Shown in pieces: positions 36,139-45,812 of a stretch of DNA of 64,000 nt; position 1 is the stretch's first letter, and the number at the start of each line of letters is the position of its first letter. The notes below the pieces were generated by a model. It was not told the DNA's origin and ran no database searches. It saw only the letters and a list, made by a program, of their open reading frames with translations. Source of the stretch: Woeseia sp. (lineage in GTDB: Bacteria > Pseudomonadota > Gammaproteobacteria > Steroidobacterales > Woeseiaceae); contig JAJFKW010000001.1 in assembly GCA_021773015.1 (NCBI GenBank), positions 2,215,305 through 2,279,304 of the forward strand, read 5' to 3'. The translations under genes and the position numbers were made by a program.

Positions 36139-37620
36139 ATGACCACTGAAACCATTGTTCTCACTGGGGTCGGCCTCTATATGGCGACGATGATGCTGAT
36201 CGGGTTTTACGCTTCACGCGGTAAGCAGTCGTTGACCGACTTCGTCGTTGCTGGCCGCAAAATGCCGCTCTGGTTGTGCTCCGTTTCAATCTTCGCAACT
36301 TGGTTTGGCAGCGGCATTATGATGGGCGCCACAACCGCCGCGTATGAGGGCGACACCATATTGATGATCGGTGAACCATTCGGCTCGGGCGTAGCGCTAC
36401 TCCTTTCCGGGTTGTTTTTCGCGCGCCTGTATCGGCGCACTCGACGGCTGACTTGGCCCGAATTTTTTGAGGCCCGTTATGGTCGCTTTGCCGGCGCTTT
36501 CGGCGCGATTGCCGACATCGCCGCAGGCATCATTTGGCTCGGCGGCATGTTGTTCACTTTTGGTGTTCTTCTCGAGTCGCTTGCAGGTGTACCGATGGCC
36601 ATAGGTGTTTTCGGCGGACTGCTGGTCATCGTTGCATACACAATGATCGGCGGAATGTGGGCCGTCGCGTTAACAGATTTCATACAGATGGCAGTATTCG
36701 TCGTCGGTCTGCTAATTCTGCTGTTTGTTGTCTTGGACGACGCCGGTGGCTGGAGCGCCGTCGTGGCACAGCTACCTGAACACTCGTTCCGGATGATGCC
36801 GTTAGAACATACGATGTCGAATTGGATGCAGCACATACATGTGTGGCTGGCGTTGGGACTCGCAGGCGTGGCAGCGTCATCGGTAATTCAGCGTGCTTTG
36901 TCCGCGCGCAGCGAGCGGGTAGCGCAAAACTCTTTTTACATCGCAGCATTTGGGTATATCACCATCGGCGTCGTGCCGCTTATGCTCGGTTTTGCCGCTG
37001 CAGTCACGATGCCTAGCCTCGAAAACCCTAATGCCGTTCTAACCGACCTTGCCGTTATTCATCTGCACCCCGTCTTGGTCGCCGTTTTTGTCGGCGCGAT
37101 TGTTTCCGCGGGTATGAGTTCCTCAGACAGCATTCTACTCAGCGCATCTTCAATCGTGAGTACGAATTTGTTGCCGCTTGTAAATAAACAGCCTAGTGAC
37201 AAACTGCGCTTACAAGTCGTTCGGTTTTCGATTCCTGTCTGCGCGCTTCTCGCTACTTACGTTGCCTTTAACGCCGACCGGGCAGTTCAGGTAATTATCG
37301 ACTCGACTGCTGTCCTGCTTGCCGCGGTCATCGTGCCATTCATCTTTTGCTTTTGGTGGCCGAAAGCAAATCGTACTGGCGCACTCGCAGCAATCGGCTT
37401 TGGCGTCGGCGGCTGGGTTACGGCTTCATTTCTTGAATCGACGTATCCGCCAGATCTTATTGGCTTCTGTGTCTCGCTATTGGCGATGGTAGTGGTCACC
37501 CTGCTCACGCAGACGTTTGATCCACCACGCCCACTGACCGACTACGATGGCAGCCCACTTGAACTGAAAGATCGATTTGGTCGGTTAGGACTACGATTAC
37601 GAGCAAGCGCTGACGACTAG
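36139..37620 (+). CDS. sodium:solute symporter family transporter
   Basis: 493 residues with about 13 hydrophobic helices. Family signatures: SLTDFVVAGRKMPLWLCSVS, FATWFGSGIMMGATTAAYEG, YTMIGGMWAVALTDFIQMAVF and IVSAGMSSSDSILLSASSIV (sodium-site Ser/Thr region). Inner-membrane Na+-coupled uptake of an organic solute such as an acid, amino acid or sugar; the substrate cannot be told from sequence. It stands alone between pbpC (243-bp gap) and the convergent RND operon (48-bp gap). A possible extended -10 (TGCTACACT) lies about 45 bp upstream, but the -35 is unclear. Confidence 0.93.
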   Translation: MTTETIVLTGVGLYMATMMLIGFYASRGKQSLTDFVVAGRKMPLWLCSVSIFATWFGSGIMMGATTAAYEGDTILMIGEPFGSGVALLLSGLFFARLYRRTRRLTWPEFFEARYGRFAGAFGAIADIAAGIIWLGGMLFTFGVLLESLAGVPMAIGVFGGLLVIVAYTMIGGMWAVALTDFIQMAVFVVGLLILLFVVLDDAGGWSAVVAQLPEHSFRMMPLEHTMSNWMQHIHVWLALGLAGVAASSVIQRALSARSERVAQNSFYIAAFGYITIGVVPLMLGFAAAVTMPSLENPNAVLTDLAVIHLHPVLVAVFVGAIVSAGMSSSDSILLSASSIVSTNLLPLVNKQPSDKLRLQVVRFSIPVCALLATYVAFNADRAVQVIIDSTAVLLAAVIVPFIFCFWWPKANRTGALAAIGFGVGGWVTASFLESTYPPDLIGFCVSLLAMVVVTLLTQTFDPPRPLTDYDGSPLELKDRFGRLGLRLRASADD

Positions 37621-37668
37621 CAGCAGGTTGAGCAGTTGCCCTGACCATGTTGCGACTAGACCTACCGA

Positions 37669-40600
37669 CTAAGGCGTTTCAGATACGCTCGACGTTTCTG
37701 ACCGATTGAAAACCCAATTAGATATTCGTCTGGTTCTGGCAAACCCGTCCAACTGCAACAGATACAACGAAGGAATCAAGAACAACGTTATTGCGGTAGC
37801 AAACAAAATCCCGAAGCAAAGCGAAATCGCCATTGGGATCATGTACTGTGCCTGCACGCTCGACTCGAACATAATGGGCATAAGGCCCGCCGCAGTCGTA
37901 AATGATGTCAAAATGATTGCACGAAAGCGCTGCGTACCTGACTGTACTACTGCTTGTTTCAACGGCACGCCAGCTTGTCGAGCTTTGTTGATGAAGTCCA
38001 CCATTATCAAACTGTCATTGACCACGACACCGGACAACGCAACTAGACCGAATAGCGAAAACATACTGATCGCCTTGCCCATGACGATGTGACCAATTAC
38101 TGCGCCAATTAGGCCAAACGGAATTACTGACATAATTACCAGCGGTTGACTGTAAGAGTGCAACGGTATTGCTATGAGTGCATAAATGAGGAATAGCGCA
38201 GCGACGGATGCAACGCCCAGGTTACGTTTGAACTCCTTCTCTTCTTGGCTGGCGCCCTGAAGACCAAAACTTACGCCCGCATGACGCGAAAGCAGCCCCG
38301 GAATGAAGTCATCAGTGATCTCGCTGATCACCTCGCCCGGCTGCACGATATCTGGATCGATGTCACCCGACACGGTAAGGGTTCGAGCACGATTTAACCT
38401 GCTAATTAACGAATAACTTTTGCCAAATGAAACTTCAGCAACAGACTTGAACGGAACCTCGTCGCCATCTGGCGTACGAATTCGCATATTTTCTAAGTCG
38501 GCAATTGACCGCCGATCATCGAGCGGGTAGCGCACCATCACTTTCAATTCATCTTTACCGCGCTGGATCCGCTGCGCCTCTTCGCCGTAAAAAGCCTGGC
38601 GTACTTGCCGCCCCAACGATGTAATTGTCAGCCCCAGCGCCTCAGCCTCCGGTTTTATCGATAGTCGAATTTCGTCGCCCCCCCTATTCGACGAATTGCG
38701 AATATCGAATACCCCTCCGTACTCAGCCAACTTTAATTCCAACTCCTCTGCAGCTCCTTCCAGGCTGACGAAATTATCGCCGCTCAGTTGAAAGCTGATC
38801 GGATCACCGCCGCCGAAATTATCGCCGTCATGGAAGATGAGCTCGCGAACACCAGAAATTTCACCCACTCGTTCGCGCCACAATGCGGTGACATCGGAAG
38901 CCTGCAAAGCGCGATCATCAACCATAGGCATTTCCGTCCAGGCGACGGCGCTCGTATCGCCCTGCGTGAAGGAGCCGATGTGACTTATCATCGGATCTAG
39001 ATCAGGATTCTCAGCGATATACTCGTCATTCAAATCCAGTATCGCCTGCTCTATTCGGCTGAGTGCCGCGTTACGCGCCTCCGGCGCCGCACCACTCTCC
39101 ATTTCCAATTCCATCCGAATGAAATCGCCAGGTACTTCTGGAAATAGCACAAAACGCACCAGCCCGCCGCCGATAAGGCCCATCGTAATGATCAGCAAGC
39201 CCCCAAATACCGCTACGGTGAAGCCGCGGTTGTTCAGCGATTTCTCCAACGCGGGTTTGTAGTAGTGGTGAATCAATCTTTGCAGGCCATGTTGTGTACG
39301 GCGTTGAATTTTCTGAAAAAATCTCGGGATCCGTAAAAGCATCGGTATTCGCCGCTGCGGGTTGAACAAATCCGCCTCATCGACAGGCTTAATTTTCGCG
39401 TGCACAAGATGCGCCGGGAGAATCAACTTCGATTCAACTAACGAAAACACCAAGCATAGGATAACCACCATCGAAAGCGCCTCGAAGAATGGTCCAACAA
39501 CGCCTCCAACGAACAACATCGGCGCAAACGCTGCAATGGTCGTCAGCACACCAAACGTTGCGGGCACAGCAACCTTCTTGGCGCCTTTGACGACGTTATC
39601 TAGCGTGTGTCCGTCCTCCCGAATTTTGGTGTAAATACTTTCACCGATAATAATCGCATCGTCGACCACTATTCCGAGCACGATAATGAAGCCGAATAAG
39701 CTGATCATATTTATCGTAACCGGCCACGGCGTGTGCGGCATCAGAGCAATCGCACCGAGAAACGTAATTGGAATTCCTATGATGACCCAAGCAGCGACTT
39801 TCATGCGCAGAAACAATGACAAAACTAGAAACACCAGCAGAGCGCCCTGCCACATGTTTTTCGTCATCGTTTTCAGTCGGCCTTCCAAATAGTGCGACCG
39901 GTCAACCCATGTATCCATCTCCACACCAGCCGGTAGGTGCTCGCGTTTTTCTTCAACATAATTTTTTACTGCGGCAGCAGTTTTCATTTCGTTTTGTTGG
40001 CCGGTCGCAAGAACATTGAGGGTTGCTGATGCATCTCCATCAAAGCGGCCAAATTCGTCCGCCTCTACGAAGCCATCGTTGATCGTTGCAACGTCACCCA
40101 GCGTCAGGCGCGTGCCATCCGGAAATGTGCGAAGTACGAGTTCAGCATATTCCGTACCCGTATAGACTTGGCCCTCTGTGCGCAACAGGATGTTGCCACT
40201 CTCTGCTTTGATTGTGCCGCCCGGAAGATCTACCGATGTTGCGCGAATCGCCTCAGATATTTCCGACATTGTTAGACCGAATTGCCGCAAATCGTGCTCG
40301 GAAACTTCAACACTAATCTCAAACGCTCGGTCGCCATAGAAATCGACTTTGCTAATCTCCGGCATTGCGAGTAGTTCGTTACGAACTTCCTGTGCAATCA
40401 ACTTCCTTGAGACAGGGTCGACTGCCCCATGAATCTCGACAAAGATAACCGGTGTATCGGGCTCTCGTTTGTAAATAACGGGCTTTTCGGTAAGCGCCGG
40501 AAAGGTTGAAATCGCATCAACGCGCGTTTTTACTTCCGTCAACACCTCGTTGATATCTTTGTCACGCGAAACTTCGATCGTTACGCTACCGAGTCCTTCA

Positions 40601-40881
40601 GAAGCGCCGGAATTGATTTCGACGATACCCTGAATATCTTGTATCGCTTCTTCCACCTTGATGATAACGCCCTCTTCGACTTCCTGTGGCGCTGCGCCGA
40701 GATACGACACCCGTACCTCAATCAAATTAAACTCGAAATCAGGTGTCGTTTGTTTGCGTATTGTTAGAACGGATATCAAGCCGGCAACAATGATGAATAG
40801 CATCAGCAGATTCGCTGCAACGCTGTTTGCGGCAAACCAAGCGATTAGGCCTTTTTCTGTGCCTTGTAATCTCGGAGTCAT
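37669..40881 (-). CDS. RND efflux pump inner-membrane permease
   Basis: 1070 residues, the normal size for AcrB-type permeases. TM1 about 15-40 (NSVAANLLMLFIIVAGLISV), large periplasmic loops after TM1 and TM7, TM4 proton-relay pair in IVLGIVVDDAIIIGESIY (Asp-Asp) and GVVVNDSLIMVDFINKAR in TM10. Trimeric proton-driven export of hydrophobic or toxic compounds, working with the adaptor encoded 11 bp upstream and an outer-membrane channel not found here. The sequence style is nearer to the MexB-like group of environmental HAE pumps with unknown drugs than to AcrB itself. Minus-strand operon with the adaptor. Confidence 0.95.
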   Translation of the reverse strand: MTPRLQGTEKGLIAWFAANSVAANLLMLFIIVAGLISVLTIRKQTTPDFEFNLIEVRVSYLGAAPQEVEEGVIIKVEEAIQDIQGIVEINSGASEGLGSVTIEVSRDKDINEVLTEVKTRVDAISTFPALTEKPVIYKREPDTPVIFVEIHGAVDPVSRKLIAQEVRNELLAMPEISKVDFYGDRAFEISVEVSEHDLRQFGLTMSEISEAIRATSVDLPGGTIKAESGNILLRTEGQVYTGTEYAELVLRTFPDGTRLTLGDVATINDGFVEADEFGRFDGDASATLNVLATGQQNEMKTAAAVKNYVEEKREHLPAGVEMDTWVDRSHYLEGRLKTMTKNMWQGALLVFLVLSLFLRMKVAAWVIIGIPITFLGAIALMPHTPWPVTINMISLFGFIIVLGIVVDDAIIIGESIYTKIREDGHTLDNVVKGAKKVAVPATFGVLTTIAAFAPMLFVGGVVGPFFEALSMVVILCLVFSLVESKLILPAHLVHAKIKPVDEADLFNPQRRIPMLLRIPRFFQKIQRRTQHGLQRLIHHYYKPALEKSLNNRGFTVAVFGGLLIITMGLIGGGLVRFVLFPEVPGDFIRMELEMESGAAPEARNAALSRIEQAILDLNDEYIAENPDLDPMISHIGSFTQGDTSAVAWTEMPMVDDRALQASDVTALWRERVGEISGVRELIFHDGDNFGGGDPISFQLSGDNFVSLEGAAEELELKLAEYGGVFDIRNSSNRGGDEIRLSIKPEAEALGLTITSLGRQVRQAFYGEEAQRIQRGKDELKVMVRYPLDDRRSIADLENMRIRTPDGDEVPFKSVAEVSFGKSYSLISRLNRARTLTVSGDIDPDIVQPGEVISEITDDFIPGLLSRHAGVSFGLQGASQEEKEFKRNLGVASVAALFLIYALIAIPLHSYSQPLVIMSVIPFGLIGAVIGHIVMGKAISMFSLFGLVALSGVVVNDSLIMVDFINKARQAGVPLKQAVVQSGTQRFRAIILTSFTTAAGLMPIMFESSVQAQYMIPMAISLCFGILFATAITLFLIPSLYLLQLDGFARTRRISNWVFNRSETSSVSETP

Positions 40882-40892
40882 GTTTGCGCCTC

Positions 40893-42098
40893 TTAGTCGT
40901 TTTCGGCACTAGACGCGATCTGCGCGTCGTCACCTGCGCCGTTTGAATCAGCGGATTTTTCGTCCGCGTTTTCATCATTGAGCATATCCGAAGTTCTGAC
41001 AGACATGCCGTTTGTTGGTGTTTCGATTGCGGTGGTGGTAATTCGTTCGCCCGCGACAATTCCTCCCCCAACATAAGCGTACTTCCCGTCGGCTCTAATG
41101 ACGTCAACAGTGCGTATCTCGATTGTATTTCCGCTACTGACAACGAGTACTTGATCTGAGCCACGCAATGCAGATCGCGGAACGCGAACTACATCCACCA
41201 ATTCAGAGCCGCCAATCTCTGCTGAAACGAACGTCCCGATTGGCAACGGTGTACCCGCGGTGTGCAAGCGATAGGGATCCACCACTTCGGCAACCACGTA
41301 AGTCACTCGGCTTCTCTCGTCGACGACACCCTCTGATCGCACCACTTGTGCAGGCCACTCCTCTGAACGGCCTTTTTGCGTTGCGGTGAGTGTGGCATTC
41401 GGACCTTTTGCAAAACCCGATGCATTAGCCGCCGACGCCCTCGGCATTTCGACGAACGCGAGATCCCGATCAGTCAGTGGTAACCGCACTTCGGCACGAT
41501 CAGTCGCGAATGTCACGCCGAGCATCGTGCCTGGATTCACAAACTGACCGACATCCGCTTCTTTGCTGAGTACCATACCTTCATATGGTAGCCGAATATA
41601 AGTGCGTTCAAGATCCCGCTTGGCGCCGACCAAGTCAGCCTCGGCCGCTGCCAGCGCCGCTGCGGCCGAAGCATGCTCGGACTCAGCCCGGTAACCCTGG
41701 CTTCTGAGTTTACTTGCGCCGTCAAACTCGATTTGCCGCTGCTTAACCAGCGCGTCCGCCCTTTTAACCGCGACGCTGTAGTTTGTTGGGTCGATACGCA
41801 TCAGCACTTCGTTTTTTTCGAAAATGCCGCCAGCTACAAATTTGGGTGACAAGCTAATGATCGCGCCCGACACCTCTGCGCTAACCGCAGTTTGCGTTCT
41901 GGGGCGGACAGTGCCCTGACTCTGGATACGGAATCGCTCGGAAGATGCCTGCAACGACAATACTTCGACCAGTAAATCCGGCCTCCCAATTTCCTTTTTT
42001 TCCGGTTCAGGCTTTAACTGGGACAGCCCCACGGCAATACCAATGGCAACGAAAATAACGCCGGGCAATAGCACGAATTTGCGAACTATAGGCTTCAT
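40893..42098 (-). CDS. RND efflux periplasmic adaptor (membrane fusion protein)
   Basis: 401 residues. N-terminal membrane anchor about 8-26, lipoyl half-motif TVRPRTQTAVSAEVSGAI, alpha-hairpin about 115-175 (Ala/Glu-rich heptads, AAALAAAEADLVGAKRDL), second lipoyl half (IRLPYEGMVLSKEADVGQFV), then beta-barrel and membrane-proximal domains. Acidic low-complexity tail (residues about 375-401, rich in Asp, Glu, Ser, Ala), which is unusual for the family. First gene of the efflux operon. No regulator gene is adjacent. Confidence 0.94.
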   Translation of the reverse strand: MKPIVRKFVLLPGVIFVAIGIAVGLSQLKPEPEKKEIGRPDLLVEVLSLQASSERFRIQSQGTVRPRTQTAVSAEVSGAIISLSPKFVAGGIFEKNEVLMRIDPTNYSVAVKRADALVKQRQIEFDGASKLRSQGYRAESEHASAAAALAAAEADLVGAKRDLERTYIRLPYEGMVLSKEADVGQFVNPGTMLGVTFATDRAEVRLPLTDRDLAFVEMPRASAANASGFAKGPNATLTATQKGRSEEWPAQVVRSEGVVDERSRVTYVVAEVVDPYRLHTAGTPLPIGTFVSAEIGGSELVDVVRVPRSALRGSDQVLVVSSGNTIEIRTVDVIRADGKYAYVGGGIVAGERITTTAIETPTNGMSVRTSDMLNDENADEKSADSNGAGDDAQIASSAEND

Positions 42099-42702
42099 GA
42101 TTTCTCGGATTCGAACTCGTTTTCGAGAGTTCTTGTAGTTAGGGGGTATTCGATCAAGGAACGCTGAATTCGTTCAGTTTTGTGATCGTTCGAAGATTTT
42201 AACACGGCTTTGCAAAACGCGTATGGAACGATAGTTTTAATCTACTTTACAGCGGCGCTGACGAAGCAAGTAATGCCGCACCAGGCCGTTTGCAGACCTT
42301 GATATCGCGCTCGATTTTGGAGTCTGCGCAAAAGATCCAGTCGCCACACGTTGCTAACGCGCGGCCCCGACGAACGTCTACCTGACATCGCTCTAGCCGG
42401 GCGTCCAATTGCGTGACAGCGGCTCTCTGTGTACCGAGAAATACTGTAAATTGCTCGCAGCAACTGTGGTCTTTTTGCAACGAATACATTTCGCCAGGTT
42501 CTATTCTGCGCCTAATAACGAATCAGTATTTGATTTAATAGATTGTTTTTTATTGATTTTATTGGAAATACCCAACAGCTATATTAACTCGAGGAACATG
42601 CCAAGTTTTGTGTGGTCGACGCTACATACGGAGGAGCCTGAATCGGGCTCGTCGTGAACGTTTAGTTTTCAAAGCAATTTTCATTCACGAAAAGGAGCGA
42701 TC
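42099..42702. other. 604-bp spacer between efflux operon and TonB receptor
   Basis: Carries the divergent promoters for the adaptor gene (minus) and the receptor gene (plus). The middle part holds one possible small minus-strand frame (42247-42489). From about 42520 to 42600 it is strongly A+T-rich, fitting a promoter or protein-binding region for the receptor. A small hairpin (GAGCC/GGCTC) lies at about 42635-42650. No RNA gene or mobile-element end is recognised. Confidence 0.5.
42247..42489 (-). CDS. possible small cysteine-rich protein
   Basis: 80 codons from ATG with no good ribosome-binding site. The product has six Cys (CC near residue 10, then four spread singly), no signal peptide and no match to a family I know. 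It is the only frame of any length in the 604-bp spacer. It may be a chance frame; it is listed because the residue composition is not obviously that of a shadow frame. Confidence 0.22.
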   Translation of the reverse strand: MYSLQKDHSCCEQFTVFLGTQRAAVTQLDARLERCQVDVRRGRALATCGDWIFCADSKIERDIKVCKRPGAALLASSAPL

Positions 42703-45700
42703 ATGTTGAAGCAAAACAGATTTGTCGGCGGCGGGTTTTCGTTGGCAATGATTCTCGCCGGGATGGCATGGCAATCCGCCAGTGCCCAAGGTACGACTTC
42801 GGATGAAATAGAAGAGGTCGTTGTTACGGGCACACGTATTCGGCAAAACCCGCTGGACGCGAGTGCGCCTATCATGAATATCGACGCCGCGGATCTCGAA
42901 CGAACCGGACTGAGTTCGCTCGCGGACAATCTTCAACGCTTGCCAGGAATGGGTTCCGCGTTGAACTCGCGTTTCAATAGCTCGGGGAACTTTGGCTCTA
43001 CACAGCCCGGTGAAGGTGTCGGCGCAGGTGCGGCACAGGTCAATCTGCGTCATCTAGATTCAAAACGGACTTTGGTCTTAGTCGATGGCATTCGTTGGGT
43101 CAACGCAGCATCGGCAACTGGCATTCCTGGTGCTGCTGATCTGAACACGATCCCAATTAGCATCATCGAGCGTGTCGAAGTATTGCAAGACGGCGCCTCC
43201 GCAATCTATGGATCGGATGCCATTGGTGGCGTAGTCAATATCATCACCAAGAAAAATTTCCATGGGTTCCGACTAGACGCCAAAACAGGTGCATTCCTTG
43301 ACGACAGCGATGGCGAAACCGTTGATCTCTCGGCAACCTTTGGGACGACAACCGAGCGATCGAGTACGATGTTTTCCGTTGGCTACGTCGACCAGCGTGA
43401 AGTTCAGTCAATCGATAGACCCGAAACACGATTCCTATTTGGACTCGACGGTTGTATCGCGCTTTGCTCGTCCGGAACGCCGCAGGGACGTTTTTTCTTG
43501 AATGACAACACCACTCGCAACGGCTTCGGCGGTGTATTCACGATTGCCGACGGCGCGGTACCTGCCGCCGGTGCAACGGCATTAACACCGGCCGACTTTC
43601 GCGGCTTCGTTAGTCCCGATGACCGCTTCAATTTTCAGGAGCGTAATCTGACGGTTACACCCAACGAGCGCATAAATATTTTTCTACAGAGTCGCTACGA
43701 ACTAGCACCAAACATCGATGTCTACATGCGTGGTCTTTACAACAATCGCAAATCCAGAAACCGTGCCGCACCAGAGCCAATTTTCCTTGGACCATTTGCT
43801 GCAACCAACGGCCCGCTGGATACGATCGTTATTGATCAAACGAACCCTTTCAACCCCTTCGGCTGTGATATATCGACGGCATTAACGCCAGGCTTTGACC
43901 CAACGACTGACTGTGAAAATACGGTGTTTATCGCAAGGCGTCCCATTGAAGCTGGCAACCGAATATTCGATCAGGAAGTAAACACTTGGTACATTTCTAC
44001 CGGTCTGCAGGGTGATTTCGAAGTATCAGATAAGAACTGGTTTTGGGATGCCAACGTCGTCTTCGCCGAAAACCGCGGTACCCAAGTTAAACAAGGCGGC
44101 TTCATCGTCAGCAGGCTGGTACAGGCGCTAGGCCCCGTCAACCAATGCGTCGGCGCCGCCAATGGCTGTGTCCCTTTCAATATCTTCGGCGGCCAGGGCG
44201 CTGGCGGCGGCACCATAACGCCGGAAATGCTCGACTTTGTAGGGTTTTCTGCGAAGAGCCTCAGCGGCCAAGATCTAATGGACTTCACAATTAACCTTTC
44301 CGGCACATTAGCGGAATTGCCCGCGGGCCCATTGGGCGTTGCGGTTGGTTACGAGTTCCGCGATCAGAGCGGCTTCTTTGATCCCGACCCAATTGTCGCA
44401 GCCGGGGACTCCAACGGCGTACCCGCATTTGCCTCGGCTGGCGAGTATGACGTTAGCGAAGTCTACGGCGAAATAAGGATTCCGCTGTTACGAGATGCGC
44501 CGGGCGCAGACTTACTCGAGGTCTCAGCCGCCATACGTTCGACAAACTATGACTTTACTGGCGCCGAAACAACTTGGCGCGGTTCGTTCTTGTGGCGGCC
44601 GGTCAGTGAACTTTCGTTTCGCGGTTCGGTATCGACAGGTCTGAGAGCACCGTCGATCGGCGAGTTGTTTACCACTGAGGAGGCGATCGACGAAGTGTTT
44701 GATGACCCGTGCGCCGCGGATCGTTTGTCGACTGACCTTGACGTGCAAGCAGGTTGTACTGTGTTCGGTGCACTGAATACGTTCCAGCCGAACGAACAGT
44801 TACGAATCATCGCACTTGGCAACGAAGATCTGCGACCGGAAGAGTCTGATAATGTAACGCTTGGTCTGACCTATGCTCCAGCTTGGGGCGAAGGCAAGAA
44901 TTGGTCCGATAGCCTGGTATTTGAAATCAACTGGTATCAGATTGAGCTTGATGATGCGATTCGCGTACGTGATGCCGGCACTCAGCTGCAACTGTGTTTG
45001 GCAGCAACGGGCCGCGTCGCAAATGGCGATCCTAGCTCACAAGCCGATGCAGACTTTCTGTGCGACGGCATACAGCGCAACGCACTCGGTGCACTTTCGA
45101 GATTTGAGTCACCGCTGCAAAATATCTCATCACTTGACACCTCTGGCGTTGACTTCAGTGTTGCGTACCGCAGCCCAGAAACAAGCGCCGGTAGGTTTGG
45201 CGTGAATTTTACTGCCAGTGTGCTGACCGAGTTTGAAGAAACATTTCCAGTGAATGCAAATGGTGACCAAGTTTTGGTTGTCGATCGTAAAGGCAAAGTT
45301 GTTGCAGGTACGCGTGAGCTGGCATTCCCGGAGCTCCGCTTCAACACGATTGTGGACTGGTATCGAAACGATTGGTCCGCAGCGGTGACTTTCCGCTTTG
45401 TCGACGAGGTACAGGAACGTTGCGCAACCAACGGCGCGCTCGGCACGTTCCCGGACTCGCTGTGTTCCGAATTTATACCCGGTCTTTTTGATGCGGTAAC
45501 GGAAACCGGACCGAAGAACACGCTCGATTCAACGTTGTACGCGGATTTGCAGGTGAGTTGGCAGCCAAGCAATGTTCTCGATTCGAATCTACGACTATCA
45601 CTCGGTCTGAACAACGTGCTAGACGAAGACCCACCGCTGTGCACCTCATGTGGATTGAATAACTTCAATGCAACACTGCATGACGTACCGGGCGTTTACG

Positions 45701-45732
45701 GCTACTTCCAGGCGACTTATACCTACGAATAG
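42703..45732 (+). CDS. TonB-dependent outer-membrane receptor
   Basis: 1009 residues. AAAAGGAGCG precedes the ATG closely. Signal peptide about 1-28 (LAMILAGMAWQSASAQG), TonB-box-like EEVVVTGTRIR, plug about 45-165 (VNLRHLDSKRTLVLVDGIRW; IERVEVLQDGASAIYGSDAI) and a long barrel ending YFQATYTYE. The plug style and length match the large group of receptors for peptides, polysaccharide fragments or other organic ligands in environmental proteobacteria. Followed by a strong terminator, so it is monocistronic. Extracellular loops contain several Cys pairs (DGCIALCSSG, FGCDIS), fairly common in this group. The substrate is unknown; the secreted amidohydrolase next to it is a possible partner. Confidence 0.95.
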   Translation: MLKQNRFVGGGFSLAMILAGMAWQSASAQGTTSDEIEEVVVTGTRIRQNPLDASAPIMNIDAADLERTGLSSLADNLQRLPGMGSALNSRFNSSGNFGSTQPGEGVGAGAAQVNLRHLDSKRTLVLVDGIRWVNAASATGIPGAADLNTIPISIIERVEVLQDGASAIYGSDAIGGVVNIITKKNFHGFRLDAKTGAFLDDSDGETVDLSATFGTTTERSSTMFSVGYVDQREVQSIDRPETRFLFGLDGCIALCSSGTPQGRFFLNDNTTRNGFGGVFTIADGAVPAAGATALTPADFRGFVSPDDRFNFQERNLTVTPNERINIFLQSRYELAPNIDVYMRGLYNNRKSRNRAAPEPIFLGPFAATNGPLDTIVIDQTNPFNPFGCDISTALTPGFDPTTDCENTVFIARRPIEAGNRIFDQEVNTWYISTGLQGDFEVSDKNWFWDANVVFAENRGTQVKQGGFIVSRLVQALGPVNQCVGAANGCVPFNIFGGQGAGGGTITPEMLDFVGFSAKSLSGQDLMDFTINLSGTLAELPAGPLGVAVGYEFRDQSGFFDPDPIVAAGDSNGVPAFASAGEYDVSEVYGEIRIPLLRDAPGADLLEVSAAIRSTNYDFTGAETTWRGSFLWRPVSELSFRGSVSTGLRAPSIGELFTTEEAIDEVFDDPCAADRLSTDLDVQAGCTVFGALNTFQPNEQLRIIALGNEDLRPEESDNVTLGLTYAPAWGEGKNWSDSLVFEINWYQIELDDAIRVRDAGTQLQLCLAATGRVANGDPSSQADADFLCDGIQRNALGALSRFESPLQNISSLDTSGVDFSVAYRSPETSAGRFGVNFTASVLTEFEETFPVNANGDQVLVVDRKGKVVAGTRELAFPELRFNTIVDWYRNDWSAAVTFRFVDEVQERCATNGALGTFPDSLCSEFIPGLFDAVTETGPKNTLDSTLYADLQVSWQPSNVLDSNLRLSLGLNNVLDEDPPLCTSCGLNNFNATLHDVPGVYGYFQATYTYE

Positions 45733-45749
45733 CCTAAGTTGGGGGGAAC

Positions 45750-45787
45750 GGGGCCGAATCCAAAGAACCGTAGTTGGATTTGGCCCC
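45750..45787 (+). terminator. Rho-independent terminator after the TonB receptor
   Basis: 14-bp stem (GGGGCCGAATCCAA / TTGGATTTGGCCCC) with one G.U pair, 10-nt loop and a following ACTTTTGTTT tract on the plus strand. It begins 17 bp after the receptor stop and lies between convergent genes. Confidence 0.9.
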
Positions 45788-45812
45788 ACTTTTGTTTAGC
45801 GCGCTTTCTTGC

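Noticed and set aside
42635-42650. GAGCC/GGCTC hairpin upstream of the second TonB receptor as a riboswitch or attenuator.
   Set aside because: Only a 5-bp stem, no U-tract and no known riboswitch core.
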